64,000 nucleotides of DNA, taken from positions 62,001 through 126,000 of the forward strand of contig CBINFS010000006.1 of the NCBI GenBank assembly GCA_966250015.1, written 5' to 3'. This document shows, piece by piece, positions 43,304 through 52,474 of this stretch. The DNA comes from CBINFS01 sp966250015 (GTDB taxonomy: Bacteria; Bacteroidota; Rhodothermia; Rhodothermales; DASSAV01). A model generated the notes under the pieces. The model was given only the letters and a program-made list of their open reading frames with translations. It made no database searches and was not told the DNA's origin. Made by a program: the position numbers and the translations under genes. The first letter of the stretch is position 1; each line of letters opens with the position of its first letter.

Positions 43304-44638
43304 ATGGGCAACAAACGGAACAGGCGCTTTGCGTACGTACCGCTCGTGCGGTGGGTGATCCTGCTGGCTTTTCTCGTCGCCGGATGCGCCGGGACGAAGG
43401 AGACCGAGGAGGGTGAGGAGAGGAGAGTGGCCCGGCGGCAGCCGCCTCCGGTGGATCGGTTCGAGATCAATCTACACGAGGACGATCCCGCCGTGCGGAC
43501 GGTTCAGCTCTATACCGGGTCCGACGAGTCGATGATACCCATCCTCATAGCCGGCTCGAACGAGCAGCTCACGCTCGAGTTTGACGTCATGGGCCTGACC
43601 GGCCGGCCGCTCTCGGTTTACTTTTACCACGCCGACCGTGAGTGGAAGCGAGATCTATCTCCTCCGGAGTACATGGCTTCCTTTCAACGGGACGACCTGC
43701 TCGATTTTACCACGTCTCGCGCCACCGAGGCCAACTACGTGCACTACACGTACCGCTTTCCGAACAATGCGGTCGGTTTTCGAATCAGCGGGAACTACAT
43801 CGTGCGGGTGACGGAGCAGGGGCAGGAAGACGCGGTGCTTTTCGAACGGCCTTTCTTCGTCTCCGAGCAGTCCGCGACGCCGGAGATGGCGTCGCAGCAG
43901 GTAATGGTAGGGGGAAGGGGGTTTCCGTCGATCGTTCCCATTCTCCAGTTCATGCCGCCGAGCTCTATCGCAGGAAGCTCGTTCGACTATGACGTATGTT
44001 TCGTGCAGAACGGAAGGATCGAGCTTGCCAGATGCACGAACGAGGTGGACCTCGCCGCACAACCGCTCATGCGGTTCTACCTCCAACCTGAGCATGCTTT
44101 CGATAGCGACGTGGCCAACTACTACCTCGACTTCCGGGATCTTCGGGTCGGCGGGCAAATCGAGGACGTCGATTTCGGCGAGCAACCCGTACGGGTGATC
44201 CTCGAGCCGGATTACGCGAGCTTTCCGGCGAGCGGGATCGCACCGAAGCTCAACGGTCAGACGGTCATTTCAGGCTCGCGTGCCGTGGCAGAGCACGACC
44301 TGTCGTCGGAGTACGCAAACGTTAGATTCTGTTTCGTCCCGCCCGACGAGAAGCCGCTGATGGGAGACCTTTACATCATGGGGAGCTTCAACGGCTGGCG
44401 TCGCGATCCGGCGTACAGGATGGAATGGCAACCCGAACGGGCGCGATACGAGATCGACGTTTTGCTGAAACAGGGCGAGTATGAATACCGGTACTACTCG
44501 ACCGACCGGAGCCTGCAGGAGCATCTGATGACGGCGCCGCCCCGATCGGAGAACCTCTACACGGCGCTGATTTACTACTCAGACATCAGCCTCAGCACCG
44601 ACCGGTTGATAGGAGTAGGTGGAATGCTCGTCCGTTGA
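43304..44638 (+). CDS. Type IX secretion system plug-type lipoprotein (DUF5103)
   Basis: 444 residues from the ATG at 43304; the open frame begins earlier, but the upstream part overlaps the previous gene. The N-terminus has a signal and lipobox (LVAGC). The mature protein has DUF5103 features: LYTGSDESMIPILIAGSNEQLTLEFDV near the start, and a C-terminal GSFNGWRRDPAYRMEW glycogen-binding-like stretch. In Flavobacterium the homologous Plug protein blocks the SprA translocon pore. This implies a type IX secretion system in the organism, although no other T9SS gene is in the window. Confidence 0.85.
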   Translation: MGNKRNRRFAYVPLVRWVILLAFLVAGCAGTKETEEGEERRVARRQPPPVDRFEINLHEDDPAVRTVQLYTGSDESMIPILIAGSNEQLTLEFDVMGLTGRPLSVYFYHADREWKRDLSPPEYMASFQRDDLLDFTTSRATEANYVHYTYRFPNNAVGFRISGNYIVRVTEQGQEDAVLFERPFFVSEQSATPEMASQQVMVGGRGFPSIVPILQFMPPSSIAGSSFDYDVCFVQNGRIELARCTNEVDLAAQPLMRFYLQPEHAFDSDVANYYLDFRDLRVGGQIEDVDFGEQPVRVILEPDYASFPASGIAPKLNGQTVISGSRAVAEHDLSSEYANVRFCFVPPDEKPLMGDLYIMGSFNGWRRDPAYRMEWQPERARYEIDVLLKQGEYEYRYYSTDRSLQEHLMTAPPRSENLYTALIYYSDISLSTDRLIGVGGMLVR

Positions 44639-44644
44639 CGCGTG

Positions 44645-45544
44645 TCACTCCTCTTCTTGGACCCCGACCACCTCGTTGATGAAGTTGAAGATCGGCACTT
44701 TCCGGTTCTCGATGACGTCGATGATCTCGGTGGGCGGTACTCCCGTAGCCCTGGCCAGTGCGTAAAGCGTACTGGGGGGTGAGAAGGGTTTGTCTTCCGG
44801 GGGCTCGAACCCGAACTGTTCGACGGCCGAGATGCCAATGGCTACGGTTAGTCCGAGTGTGCGGAGGCTCGTGTCGCGAATCTGTCCGGGGTTCGGCGTA
44901 TGGCCTATGAGCTCGATGATTTCTTCAGGGAGCTGCCAGCGGTCGGCTGCGCGGGTACCGAGGCGAACGTGGTCGGTCCCAAAGATCAATTGTTCGGATT
45001 CTACAGTGGGACCTAGCACGCGTTCGCTGGTCCACCAGAGGGCTTCGTAGTCGGCAGGCTTGTTAAAAAGGAGCACCAGGCGCCCAACCGCGTGCAGGAT
45101 GCCGCCGGTAAAGGCTGTTGCCTTTCGGGCGAGCGACAGGTGTACGGCGATCTCCTGAGCGTACGAAGCGGCGCCGACGCTCGCGCGCATGATCTGTTCG
45201 AAAATGTGTACCTGCTCTTCCGAGCGGACTACCGATCTCAGCCGCAACATGCCCTCGGTGAGGACCATGTTTGACACTTCGAGGAATCCGAGCAGGAAGA
45301 CGGCTTTTCGGATGTCGGCCACTCTACGTCGCATGCCGTAGTACGCGGAATTGATGCGCCGGAGTACCGAAGCTGCCACCACGGGATCGGCGTTGACGGC
45401 TTCAACCAGCCCTTGCATGTCCGGGATTTCCGATTGTTCGGAAAGCAGCTTGGATACGACGGCCACCGTCCGGGGCAGCGGTGGAAACCGCATGTCCAGA
45501 ACCGGCATTTCCTCAAATCGAGTGGCAGGCGTAAACTCTTGCAT
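44645..45544 (-). CDS. HDOD-domain signalling protein
   Basis: 299 residues. HDOD features are present: RFPPLPRTVAVVSKLLSEQS, DPVVAASVLRRINSAYYGMRRRVADIRKAVFLLGFLEV (about 55-95), with HAVGRLVLL and GTDHVRLGTRAADRWQLPEEIIELIGHT in the C-terminal half. HDOD proteins act in two-component, chemotaxis or c-di-GMP networks, often without metal-dependent activity. No receiver or GGDEF domain is fused. It is convergent with the T9SS plug gene (6-base gap). Partner unknown. Confidence 0.85.
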   Translation of the reverse strand: MQEFTPATRFEEMPVLDMRFPPLPRTVAVVSKLLSEQSEIPDMQGLVEAVNADPVVAASVLRRINSAYYGMRRRVADIRKAVFLLGFLEVSNMVLTEGMLRLRSVVRSEEQVHIFEQIMRASVGAASYAQEIAVHLSLARKATAFTGGILHAVGRLVLLFNKPADYEALWWTSERVLGPTVESEQLIFGTDHVRLGTRAADRWQLPEEIIELIGHTPNPGQIRDTSLRTLGLTVAIGISAVEQFGFEPPEDKPFSPPSTLYALARATGVPPTEIIDVIENRKVPIFNFINEVVGVQEEE

Positions 45545-45619
45545 TTCAGGTGATATTGTTTCTTGTAATCAGTAATCGTCCGCCGATTTGCATACTTAAG
45601 GCAAAAACGTACGAATTGA

Positions 45620-47092
45620 TCATATCTTACCTACGAGCAGAGCCTTGCCAATCCCGCATTCCAGGCATTTCAGTTCGCGGCAGAAGCTTCGATAGATTTG
45701 ATGCAGTCCCTGCGCCTCCAGGACGTTTTTCGGCCGGGCGCCGAGCCCGCTGAACAGCCTCGTGACCTCGTCGGAACGGGCGCGGACCTTCTCGAGCACG
45801 CGGAAAACGAGCTCTTCGATCTCCGGCAATTCCTGCTGTTCTGCATATAGCAAAAGAATAGGCGAGAAGGCATTGACGATCAAGGTATCCACTCGCTCTT
45901 CTCCGATTTTGTGATAGTTGCCGTGGGATCTCCGGTCCAGGCGGACGTGTGTTTGCCAGAATGGAGAGAGCGAGACCTTCAGGCAGTCGCGCAAGGCATT
46001 CAGTGGGTTTTGTGCCTGAAGCGCGGATACGAGCTTTCCAACGGGATCGGAACCGAAGAGGGATTCATCCTTTCCGGAGAGAAGAGAGGCTGCCTGGGCG
46101 ATTCTCAGAGGCGGGAAGTTGGCCGGCCGTAACCGGAAGAACTGCCACGAAGAAGCGCTCATCACGGGGATGGCCAGACCGGCATTGAGCCGTTCGAAAC
46201 GGTACCGGAGCTCCATGACGTTTTCCACGGTTATACGGTCGGCCTGGAGCAGGTCTTTTTCCGTGGGGAGGAGGCCGGCGACACCCAGATGGAGCGCCTC
46301 GAGGTCTAACGGATCGTTAATGGTCCGTGCGACCGCAAGGGGGATGCGCTCCGCAAGTGTGATCATGGCGTCGGTGTTTTTGGCATAGCCGAGCCCGGCA
46401 AAGATGAGTTGGTGCAGCAGCTCGTCCAGATCTGGTAGTGCCAGGTAGGCGTTGGCCAGGCGGTCACGTTTGGCAAGGAGCCTTTTGCGTGCCGACTCCC
46501 GGGCCCACGTCATTTTGATTTCTTGAGACAAATCATTCCAAAGCGGGGCGCAGACCGGTGCGGGGCCTGGCTGTGTGTTAAACCGGTAAAGTAGATTGCG
46601 AAACGACTCGGTCAGGCAGGGTGACAGTATCAGCTCGGGTATGGCGGTGCCGTCAGCCCGGAGCAGGTTGCCGGTCCAGACGTCGGGGAAGAGCGTGATG
46701 TGCAGCACCACGCTGTTGTAGCGTGCATCTTCGTGGTGACGATGGTCGTACCATTCGGCCGAGCGAACGTGGATCTCGACGTCGCCAACCCACGTCGTGT
46801 CCCCGATTAGAAGCCGGGCATTCTTGAAGTCGGGTCCGGCATCCGTGTTTTTCGTGCCCGTAGAGAGGATGTGGATCGGGAGGCCGGTCGTCGTTTCGAG
46901 GTTTTTTTCGTCAAAGCGGCGTTCCGCCCATAACGTATGGACGAGCGCTTCAGGCGGCCTCGGCGTGTGTTGCGGCGCTTCGTGAAGGACGACCTCGACG
47001 ACATCGTCCGCGAATCCGTAGAAGTGCCGGATTGGCGAGATCGAAAATCCCGGCTCATTCGGGCCGGGTCCGGCGGAAGGGGGGCGGCTCAT
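45620..47092 (-). CDS. DUF2851 family protein
   Basis: 490 residues from the ATG at 47092; the frame extends upstream into the next gene. The N-terminal third is the DUF2851 core (TGTKNTDAGPDFKNARLLIG, VGDVEIHVRSAEWYDHRHHEDARYNSVVLHITL). The remainder is helical, with a C-terminal CRELKCLECGIGKALLVG that looks like a short cysteine pair. The family is frequent in Bacteroidota and of unknown function. It is 25 bases downstream of pyrF. Confidence 0.85.
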   Translation of the reverse strand: MSRPPSAGPGPNEPGFSISPIRHFYGFADDVVEVVLHEAPQHTPRPPEALVHTLWAERRFDEKNLETTTGLPIHILSTGTKNTDAGPDFKNARLLIGDTTWVGDVEIHVRSAEWYDHRHHEDARYNSVVLHITLFPDVWTGNLLRADGTAIPELILSPCLTESFRNLLYRFNTQPGPAPVCAPLWNDLSQEIKMTWARESARKRLLAKRDRLANAYLALPDLDELLHQLIFAGLGYAKNTDAMITLAERIPLAVARTINDPLDLEALHLGVAGLLPTEKDLLQADRITVENVMELRYRFERLNAGLAIPVMSASSWQFFRLRPANFPPLRIAQAASLLSGKDESLFGSDPVGKLVSALQAQNPLNALRDCLKVSLSPFWQTHVRLDRRSHGNYHKIGEERVDTLIVNAFSPILLLYAEQQELPEIEELVFRVLEKVRARSDEVTRLFSGLGARPKNVLEAQGLHQIYRSFCRELKCLECGIGKALLVGKI

Positions 47093-47117
47093 TTTTAATG
47101 GTGTTCTGCCGGTACGA

Positions 47118-47945
47118 TCAGGAGGTTCGCGTGGGCTGAAGCTCCTGCCGGATAGCGTTTGCCGCAATCGCTGCGGCTGATGCAAAATCAGGTCCTTGCG
47201 AGGCGTAGAGCACCTGCCTGCTGCTGTTTACAATGACTGGTCCCGCACCGCGGGCTGCGACGTCGATTACCTGCTTCGCGCTGCCTCCCTGCGCGCCGAC
47301 ACCGGGGATCAGGAGTGGAAGGTCGGGGCAGGCCGAGCGGACCGTTTTTAGGGCTTTTGCATCGGTTGCGCCGACTACGAAACCGGCCTCGCCGGGAGTG
47401 TCTTGCGCCCACTCCGAAACCAGGCGCACGACCCGTTCGAAGAGGAGCTCGTCCGCAGCACCCCACTCCTGGAAGTCGCGGGCGCCGGGGTTTGACGTTC
47501 TCGATAGGACAAAAGCGGCTTTTCCTTCGTACCGGAGGAATGGCTCGACGGCATCCCGGCCCATGTATGGCGTAACCGTACAGGCGTCAAAGCCAAGCTG
47601 TTCAAAAACGGAGCGGGCGTAGAACTCGGCGGAGTTGCCGATGTCGCCGCGTTTGCCGTCGGCAATGAGCAGGCTATCGGATGAGACGGCAGCAATCGTT
47701 TCTTCCATCACCCGCCACCCCTCCCTGCCGAGCGCTTCGAAGAAGGCCAGGTTGAGCTTGAAACCGCAGGCATACGGTTCGGTTGCCTCGATGATGGCCC
47801 GGTTGAAGGCTATGACGGCGTCGATCAATGACGAGGCCGAAAGCAGGTGCTGCGGTATCTTGCGCGGGTCAGGATCGAGTCCCACGCACAAGCAGGACCG
47901 GCGTTTTTCCTGCACTGCGAGGGCTTTTTCGGTAAAGGAAGGCAA
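47118..47945 (-). CDS. pyrF: Orotidine 5'-phosphate decarboxylase
   Basis: 275 residues, the longer type-2 form. LCVGLDPDPRKIP is near the start. The catalytic lysine/aspartate motif is LLIADGKRGDIGNSA, and LIPGVGAQGGSAKQV and VIVNSSRQVLYA are the phosphate-binding end. It makes UMP from OMP. It is the first gene of a pair with the DUF2851 gene. A 347-base repeat-bearing spacer lies upstream. Confidence 0.95.
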   Translation of the reverse strand: MPSFTEKALAVQEKRRSCLCVGLDPDPRKIPQHLLSASSLIDAVIAFNRAIIEATEPYACGFKLNLAFFEALGREGWRVMEETIAAVSSDSLLIADGKRGDIGNSAEFYARSVFEQLGFDACTVTPYMGRDAVEPFLRYEGKAAFVLSRTSNPGARDFQEWGAADELLFERVVRLVSEWAQDTPGEAGFVVGATDAKALKTVRSACPDLPLLIPGVGAQGGSAKQVIDVAARGAGPVIVNSSRQVLYASQGPDFASAAAIAANAIRQELQPTRTS

Positions 47946-48046
47946 GGATCGCGAGTGGTCTGGTGAAAGCCTGGATCATTCTTCGAGGGAAAAGATACGC
48001 AGGCCGCTCGAATCGGGGACAGGGGATGGGCAAAAGATTTTCACGC

Positions 48047-48076
48047 TACACCCCTACGGTCCCCTCAAGGGGACGG
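48047..48076. repeat. Direct repeat copy 1 (palindromic core)
   Basis: A 30-base unit beginning TACACCC and ending AGGGGACGG. Its core GTCCCCT-CA-AGGGGAC is a perfect hairpin. The second copy at 48217-48246 matches at 25 of 30 positions. A short second conserved block (TTGAnCGAnATGCT) follows each copy. Confidence 0.6.
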
Positions 48077-48128
48077 TGGGGCTGAGCCCATAGTTGAGCG
48101 AAATGCTCCTGTTTTAGCGGCGTGCCAC

Positions 48129-48150
48129 AGCCCCATTGAGGGGGCTTTTT
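48129..48150 (+). terminator. Hairpin with T-run in the pyrF/tex spacer
   Basis: AGCCCC (48129-48134), loop ATTGAG, GGGGCT (48141-48146), then TTTTT: terminator-shaped on the plus strand, although both flanking genes are on the minus strand. It may be part of the repeat element rather than a terminator. Confidence 0.4.
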
Positions 48151-48216
48151 GGGGGTGTCAGGTTGGATCGAGGCAGTCAGCAATAGATTTAGGCAAGACG
48201 CTTCCCTGAAACAGAT

Positions 48217-48246
48217 TACACCCTTGTGGTCACCTCGAGGGGACGG
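48217..48246. repeat. Direct repeat copy 2 (palindromic core)
   Basis: A 30-base unit beginning TACACCC and ending AGGGGACGG, with the second conserved block (TTGATCGATATGCT) after it, as in copy 1. It ends about 47 bases before the tex stop codon. The 347-base pyrF/tex spacer (47946-48292) holds both copies, the hairpin at 48129-48150, and nothing else I can identify. Confidence 0.6.
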
Positions 48247-48292
48247 CTGCTTGTGCCCGAGTAAACCTTTAGATTGATCGATATGCTAGCCT

Positions 48293-50554
48293 TTACCGGC
48301 TGTTGAATTTCCTTTTCAGATCCTCGATCGAGTATCTCGGGGTTTCGGAGGATTTGTGTTTGGAGGGTTTTTGCTTTTCCGAATGGGCGGAAGTTGGCTT
48401 GTCTTCCAGGCGCATCGAGAGGCTGATACGTTTGAGGCTTTGATCGACCTCGACCACTCGGACCTTAACGACCTGACCGACTCTGACGACCTCCGCCGGG
48501 TCTTTCACAAAACGGTCGGCGAGCTGTGAAACGTGGACAAGGCCGTCGCGGTGGACGCCGACGTCTACGAACGCCCCAAAGTTCGCGACGTTGGTCACGA
48601 CACCTTCGAGTATCATCCCGGGCTTGAGGTCTTCGATCGTGGTGACGTCCTCGCGAAACGTAGCGTACCTGAACTCCTCGCGCGGGTCACGTCCCGGCTT
48701 TTCGAGCTCGGCGAGGATGTCGCGCAACGTTGGCTCACCGGCATCCGCCGTGACGTACTTTTTCAGATCGATCTCCTTTAGGCGATCGGGTACACGGGTA
48801 ATGGATGCTGTGTCAATGCCGAGGTCAGCCGCCATTCGTTCGACGATGGGATAGCTTTCCGGGTGGACGGCTGTGTTGTCGAGCGGGTTGTTGCCGCCGC
48901 GGATGCGAAGGAAGCCGGCGGATTGCTCGAAAGCCTTCGGACCGAACCGCTCGACATTCAGGATTTCCCGTCGGTCCTTAAAGGCGCCGTGGCGATTGCG
49001 GTAGTCCACGATGTTCCGAGACAGGGACGGCGTCAGGCCGGCAACGTACTGGAGGAGCTCTTTGGAAGCGGTGTTCAGGTCCACGCCCACGTAGTTCACG
49101 CAGCTCTCGACGGTTTCGTCGAGCTTGCGGCGGAGGAGGTCCTGGTCGATGTCGTGCTGATACTGGCCGACGCCGATGGACTTGGGATCGATTTTGACGA
49201 GCTCGGCGAGTGGGTCCTGGAGCCTCCGGCCAATGCTTGCGGCGCCTCTGACGGTGAGGTCGAGGTCAGGAAACTCCTCTTTTGCAACCTCACTGGCCGA
49301 GTAGACCGACGCACCCGCTTCGCTGACCATGACGACGACGGGTTGCCGGTCGTGCCTGGAGATCACTTCTTTGATAAACTGTTCTGTTTCGCGACCAGCG
49401 GTACCGTTGCCGACGGCGATGAGCTCGATGTGATGCTTTTGGATCAGAAAGGTCAGGATGCGGGCGGCTTCCTCGCGCCGTTCAGCAGAGGTGTGGGGGA
49501 AGATGGTCTGGTATTCCAGGAGCCTGCCCGTATGATCGAGTGCCGCGACCTTGCAGCCGGTACGGAATCCAGGATCGACACCGAGTGTGGGGCGCATGCC
49601 GGCTGGGCTCGCGAGCAGCAGCTCCCGAAGGTTTGCGGCAAAGGTGGCGGCGGAGGCTTCGTCTGCTTCCTGCTTTTTCAGCATGCGGATCTCGCCGATA
49701 AGGGTGTGCTTCATCAGCCGCTTGAAGGCGTCGTCAATCACGGATCGGTAGAAGGACTGGATTTCGGGGTCCGGTGATGAGATCACCTCGTTTTCCATGT
49801 GCGAAAGGACGACGGCTTCCTCGAACTCGAGGGTCAACGTCAGGATGCCTTCCGACTCGCCGCGCCGGAGGGCGAGCATGTTGTGGGCTGCGATCTCGGA
49901 GACCGGTACGCTGTAGTCCCGATACATCTCGTATTGCGTGGTCCCCTCGGGGTAATCCTCTTTGATTTTTGAGGTGAACACCCCCTTTGTGAGCATGTAC
50001 TCACGGGTGAAGGCTCGGAGGTCGGCTCTTTCCGCAATTTCCTCGGCGATGATGTCCGAAGCGCCCTGCAAGGCATCTTCGATGGTGTTGATCTCTTTTT
50101 CCGCGTCGATGAAGGGGCTCACGGCGGCGGCCCAGTCGACCGGTCCCGTTACGCCGGCCTGGTTCTGTTCCTTGATCCATTCGGCGAGGGGTTCGAGGCC
50201 TTTTTCACGGGCAACCGTTGCGCGGGTCCGGCGTCGGGGTTTGTAAGGGAGGTAAAGGTCCTCGAGCTCTGCTTTTTGCAGTGTATTTTCAATGGCCTGC
50301 TTCAGGTCGTCCGTGAGTTTGCCCTGCTCGGCAATAGATTGCAGGATGGTTTCTTTCCGCTCCTGAAGCTCGGTTAGATAGCGGTGGCGGTCCTGAATGG
50401 CTCGAAGCTGGGTTTCGTCCAGTCCTCCGGTGCGCTCCTTCCGGTAGCGTGCGACGAAAGGAATGGTGGCGCCTTCGGCAAACAGGGCGAGGGCGTTCGA
50501 GACCTGATGGTAAGGGATGGACGTTTCGGACGAGATGATCCCGGTGATATCCAT
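48293..50554 (-). CDS. tex: Tex-family RNA-binding transcription accessory protein
   Basis: 753 residues, full length. The N-terminal helical domain (IPFVARYRKERTGGLDE) is followed by the YqgF-like RNase-H fold (TLGVDPGFRTGCKVAALD), helix-hairpin-helix modules (GVDLNTASKELLQYVAGLTPSLSRNIVDYRNRHG) and a C-terminal S1 domain (GMILEGVVTNVANFGAFVDVGVHRDGLVH). Tex binds nucleic acid and affects transcription. It is a minus-strand gene with its own upstream spacer shared with the Nudix gene. Confidence 0.95.
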   Translation of the reverse strand: MDITGIISSETSIPYHQVSNALALFAEGATIPFVARYRKERTGGLDETQLRAIQDRHRYLTELQERKETILQSIAEQGKLTDDLKQAIENTLQKAELEDLYLPYKPRRRTRATVAREKGLEPLAEWIKEQNQAGVTGPVDWAAAVSPFIDAEKEINTIEDALQGASDIIAEEIAERADLRAFTREYMLTKGVFTSKIKEDYPEGTTQYEMYRDYSVPVSEIAAHNMLALRRGESEGILTLTLEFEEAVVLSHMENEVISSPDPEIQSFYRSVIDDAFKRLMKHTLIGEIRMLKKQEADEASAATFAANLRELLLASPAGMRPTLGVDPGFRTGCKVAALDHTGRLLEYQTIFPHTSAERREEAARILTFLIQKHHIELIAVGNGTAGRETEQFIKEVISRHDRQPVVVMVSEAGASVYSASEVAKEEFPDLDLTVRGAASIGRRLQDPLAELVKIDPKSIGVGQYQHDIDQDLLRRKLDETVESCVNYVGVDLNTASKELLQYVAGLTPSLSRNIVDYRNRHGAFKDRREILNVERFGPKAFEQSAGFLRIRGGNNPLDNTAVHPESYPIVERMAADLGIDTASITRVPDRLKEIDLKKYVTADAGEPTLRDILAELEKPGRDPREEFRYATFREDVTTIEDLKPGMILEGVVTNVANFGAFVDVGVHRDGLVHVSQLADRFVKDPAEVVRVGQVVKVRVVEVDQSLKRISLSMRLEDKPTSAHSEKQKPSKHKSSETPRYSIEDLKRKFNSR

Positions 50555-50769
50555 AAAAGCTGTGCTGGCTGGTCGATTCTGAGTTATTCGTTATGATACG
50601 GGCGGTAAAATTGAGCCGCGCCAACGCCGGGGATGGGACAGGGGTTTCACGGCTCTTGAATCCCTGAACGTGTACCGGTCGTAAGGTATCGTGTGAACCG
50701 GGCGTTAGACCGACGTGCACCGAAAGTCGGTTCACGCTGTGCGAAAGGCCCCATCAATCTTGCTCCGGT

Positions 50770-51315
50770 ATGCAACCCTGGAAAATAAAAAGCAGCCGCT
50801 ACCTCCTGAAAAAATGGTGGATGAATATTCGGGAGGATCACGTATTACTTCCGAACGGGGGAGAGCTGCCGGAATTCCACGTGCTGGAGTATCCGGACTG
50901 GACCTGTGTGCTTTGCCTGACAAAGGAAGGCAGGCTCGTCATGGTGGAACAGTACCGGCACGGTGTGCGGCGACTCAGCCTCGAGCTGCCCGGCGGGGCG
51001 GTGGAGCCGGGAGAAGAACCTATCGAAGCCGCACGGCGGGAGTTGCTTGAAGAAACGGGATATGCCTCCGAACGCTGGTCCTCACTTGGTCGGTGTGCGC
51101 CGGAGCCGAGCAAGCATACGAATTACGCGTACTTCTTCGTTGCAGAGGATGCCATGCGTGTGGCTGACCCCGATCTGGATGACAGCGAGTATCTGCGGGT
51201 GATGGAGGTTGATACGGGGGAGCTGCCTGGTCTGATCGAAGCGGAACGGATCATACACGGCACGCACCTGACGGCCATCTACAAGGCTATCGGCGAGGGT
51301 ATTCTGAAGGTGTGA
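50770..51315 (+). CDS. Nudix hydrolase (ADP-ribose pyrophosphatase-like)
   Basis: 181 residues. The Nudix box is GGAVEPGEEPIEAARRELLEETGYA, matching GX5EX7REUXEEXGU, at about residues 77-100. The preceding strand (MVEQYRHGVRRLSLELPGG) is of the ADP-ribose pyrophosphatase (NudF) type, and YAYFFVAEDAMR follows. It likely hydrolyses ADP-ribose or another nucleoside diphosphate derivative. It is a single gene with an 11-base gap to the lipoprotein's GTG (28 to its chosen ATG). Confidence 0.9.
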   Translation: MQPWKIKSSRYLLKKWWMNIREDHVLLPNGGELPEFHVLEYPDWTCVLCLTKEGRLVMVEQYRHGVRRLSLELPGGAVEPGEEPIEAARRELLEETGYASERWSSLGRCAPEPSKHTNYAYFFVAEDAMRVADPDLDDSEYLRVMEVDTGELPGLIEAERIIHGTHLTAIYKAIGEGILKV

Positions 51316-51343
51316 GGCAATTCTTGTGTCCGAGGTGCTGAAC

Positions 51344-52471
51344 ATGAACAGGCCGATCTTTGCGAGGGTGCCTCGCTGCACGTACGGCGTTGCACTTTTT
51401 ATCCTCCTGAGTGCCTGCGGTGCGCGGACCGATTACCTGATTTCGGGACTCGACGTCGAACGGCACGGGTGGGATACCCTCGAAGTTCGCCTCAATTTTG
51501 CCCGCCGTACCGCGCTGGGACGGACGTCGCCGATTGAATCGGGTGAAACAACGGTCACGCTATTCGACGGGCGCTACGATACTTTATTCCACGGGACCGG
51601 TACGATTGCCGTCGTTCCAGACGCTGAGCTGAGTAGCCTGGAACCGTACATCGTCGAGGTGTGCGGGTCACTCCGTGGGCAACCCGTGTGCGACCAGCGA
51701 GGGCTGACGGCATCACCGAAACGAGTGCACCTCAACCCTGTGATCGACTTTCCTCTCGATAAGGATTATCACCAAGGGCGATACAATCTCGAGGTTGTCG
51801 TCGAACGCCGCCAGTTCGAAGGTGAAGACTGGGAGGTTGTGGAAGCTGGACGCGACGTGCGGGGGCACTTCCTGGCTTACGTAGCAGAGTCGGGAGCGAA
51901 ACCCGTAAGGGTGCCGTTTCAGAAAGCGAGTGGACGATTTGATCTGTCAAAGCATGACCATTTTCGTGACCTCATATACGACGTCAAGTCGGCGCTCAAG
52001 GATGGGCGGGACGCCGTGGTTCGGTTCGACGTGTATGCCGGAACCGGGCAGGAAGTGCGGCTCCTGGCTTCTGACCAGAAGCGAATCCACCTCAAAACCG
52101 ACGATGAACGCTCAGCGGAGGTGGCGTATTACGTGAAGGCGGCGGTCGAAGAGATTGCGAACCGGATGCGGATATCGGAGCACCTTGTCGTTTTCGTCGA
52201 TTCGTGGCGATTCGACTCGTTCCGTGTACGTTACACCGTCCACGTCGACATTCACCTGGGGGATCGGTTTTTCAGGAACGATCGATTGGAAGGAACGCTG
52301 GAGTTTTCGGAACTCGGCGGGGACGCAACGTTCCGGCTCGATGAAGGTCACGGACGGATGCGTCGGTTGTGGCGGGATCGTGTAGACGAACGGACGGTAA
52401 CGGTAGGTTCGCTGATTCCGTTTATTGCGGAAGGAACGATCCCCGAGGAGGAAACGCACCCTGATCCGTGA
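51344..52471 (+). CDS. Lipoprotein of unknown function
   Basis: 375 residues from the ATG at 51344, chosen because GAGGTG sits 8 bases upstream; an in-frame GTG is at 51326. The signal has a lipobox (LLSAC). The mature protein is largely beta-strand-like and polar, with repeated basic and acidic charges (VEVVVERRQFEGEDWEVV). The ends are conserved-looking, but I do not recognise a domain. It abuts the TonB gene convergently (3-base gap). No function is proposed. Confidence 0.7.
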   Translation: MNRPIFARVPRCTYGVALFILLSACGARTDYLISGLDVERHGWDTLEVRLNFARRTALGRTSPIESGETTVTLFDGRYDTLFHGTGTIAVVPDAELSSLEPYIVEVCGSLRGQPVCDQRGLTASPKRVHLNPVIDFPLDKDYHQGRYNLEVVVERRQFEGEDWEVVEAGRDVRGHFLAYVAESGAKPVRVPFQKASGRFDLSKHDHFRDLIYDVKSALKDGRDAVVRFDVYAGTGQEVRLLASDQKRIHLKTDDERSAEVAYYVKAAVEEIANRMRISEHLVVFVDSWRFDSFRVRYTVHVDIHLGDRFFRNDRLEGTLEFSELGGDATFRLDEGHGRMRRLWRDRVDERTVTVGSLIPFIAEGTIPEEETHPDP

Positions 52472-52474
52472 GAC

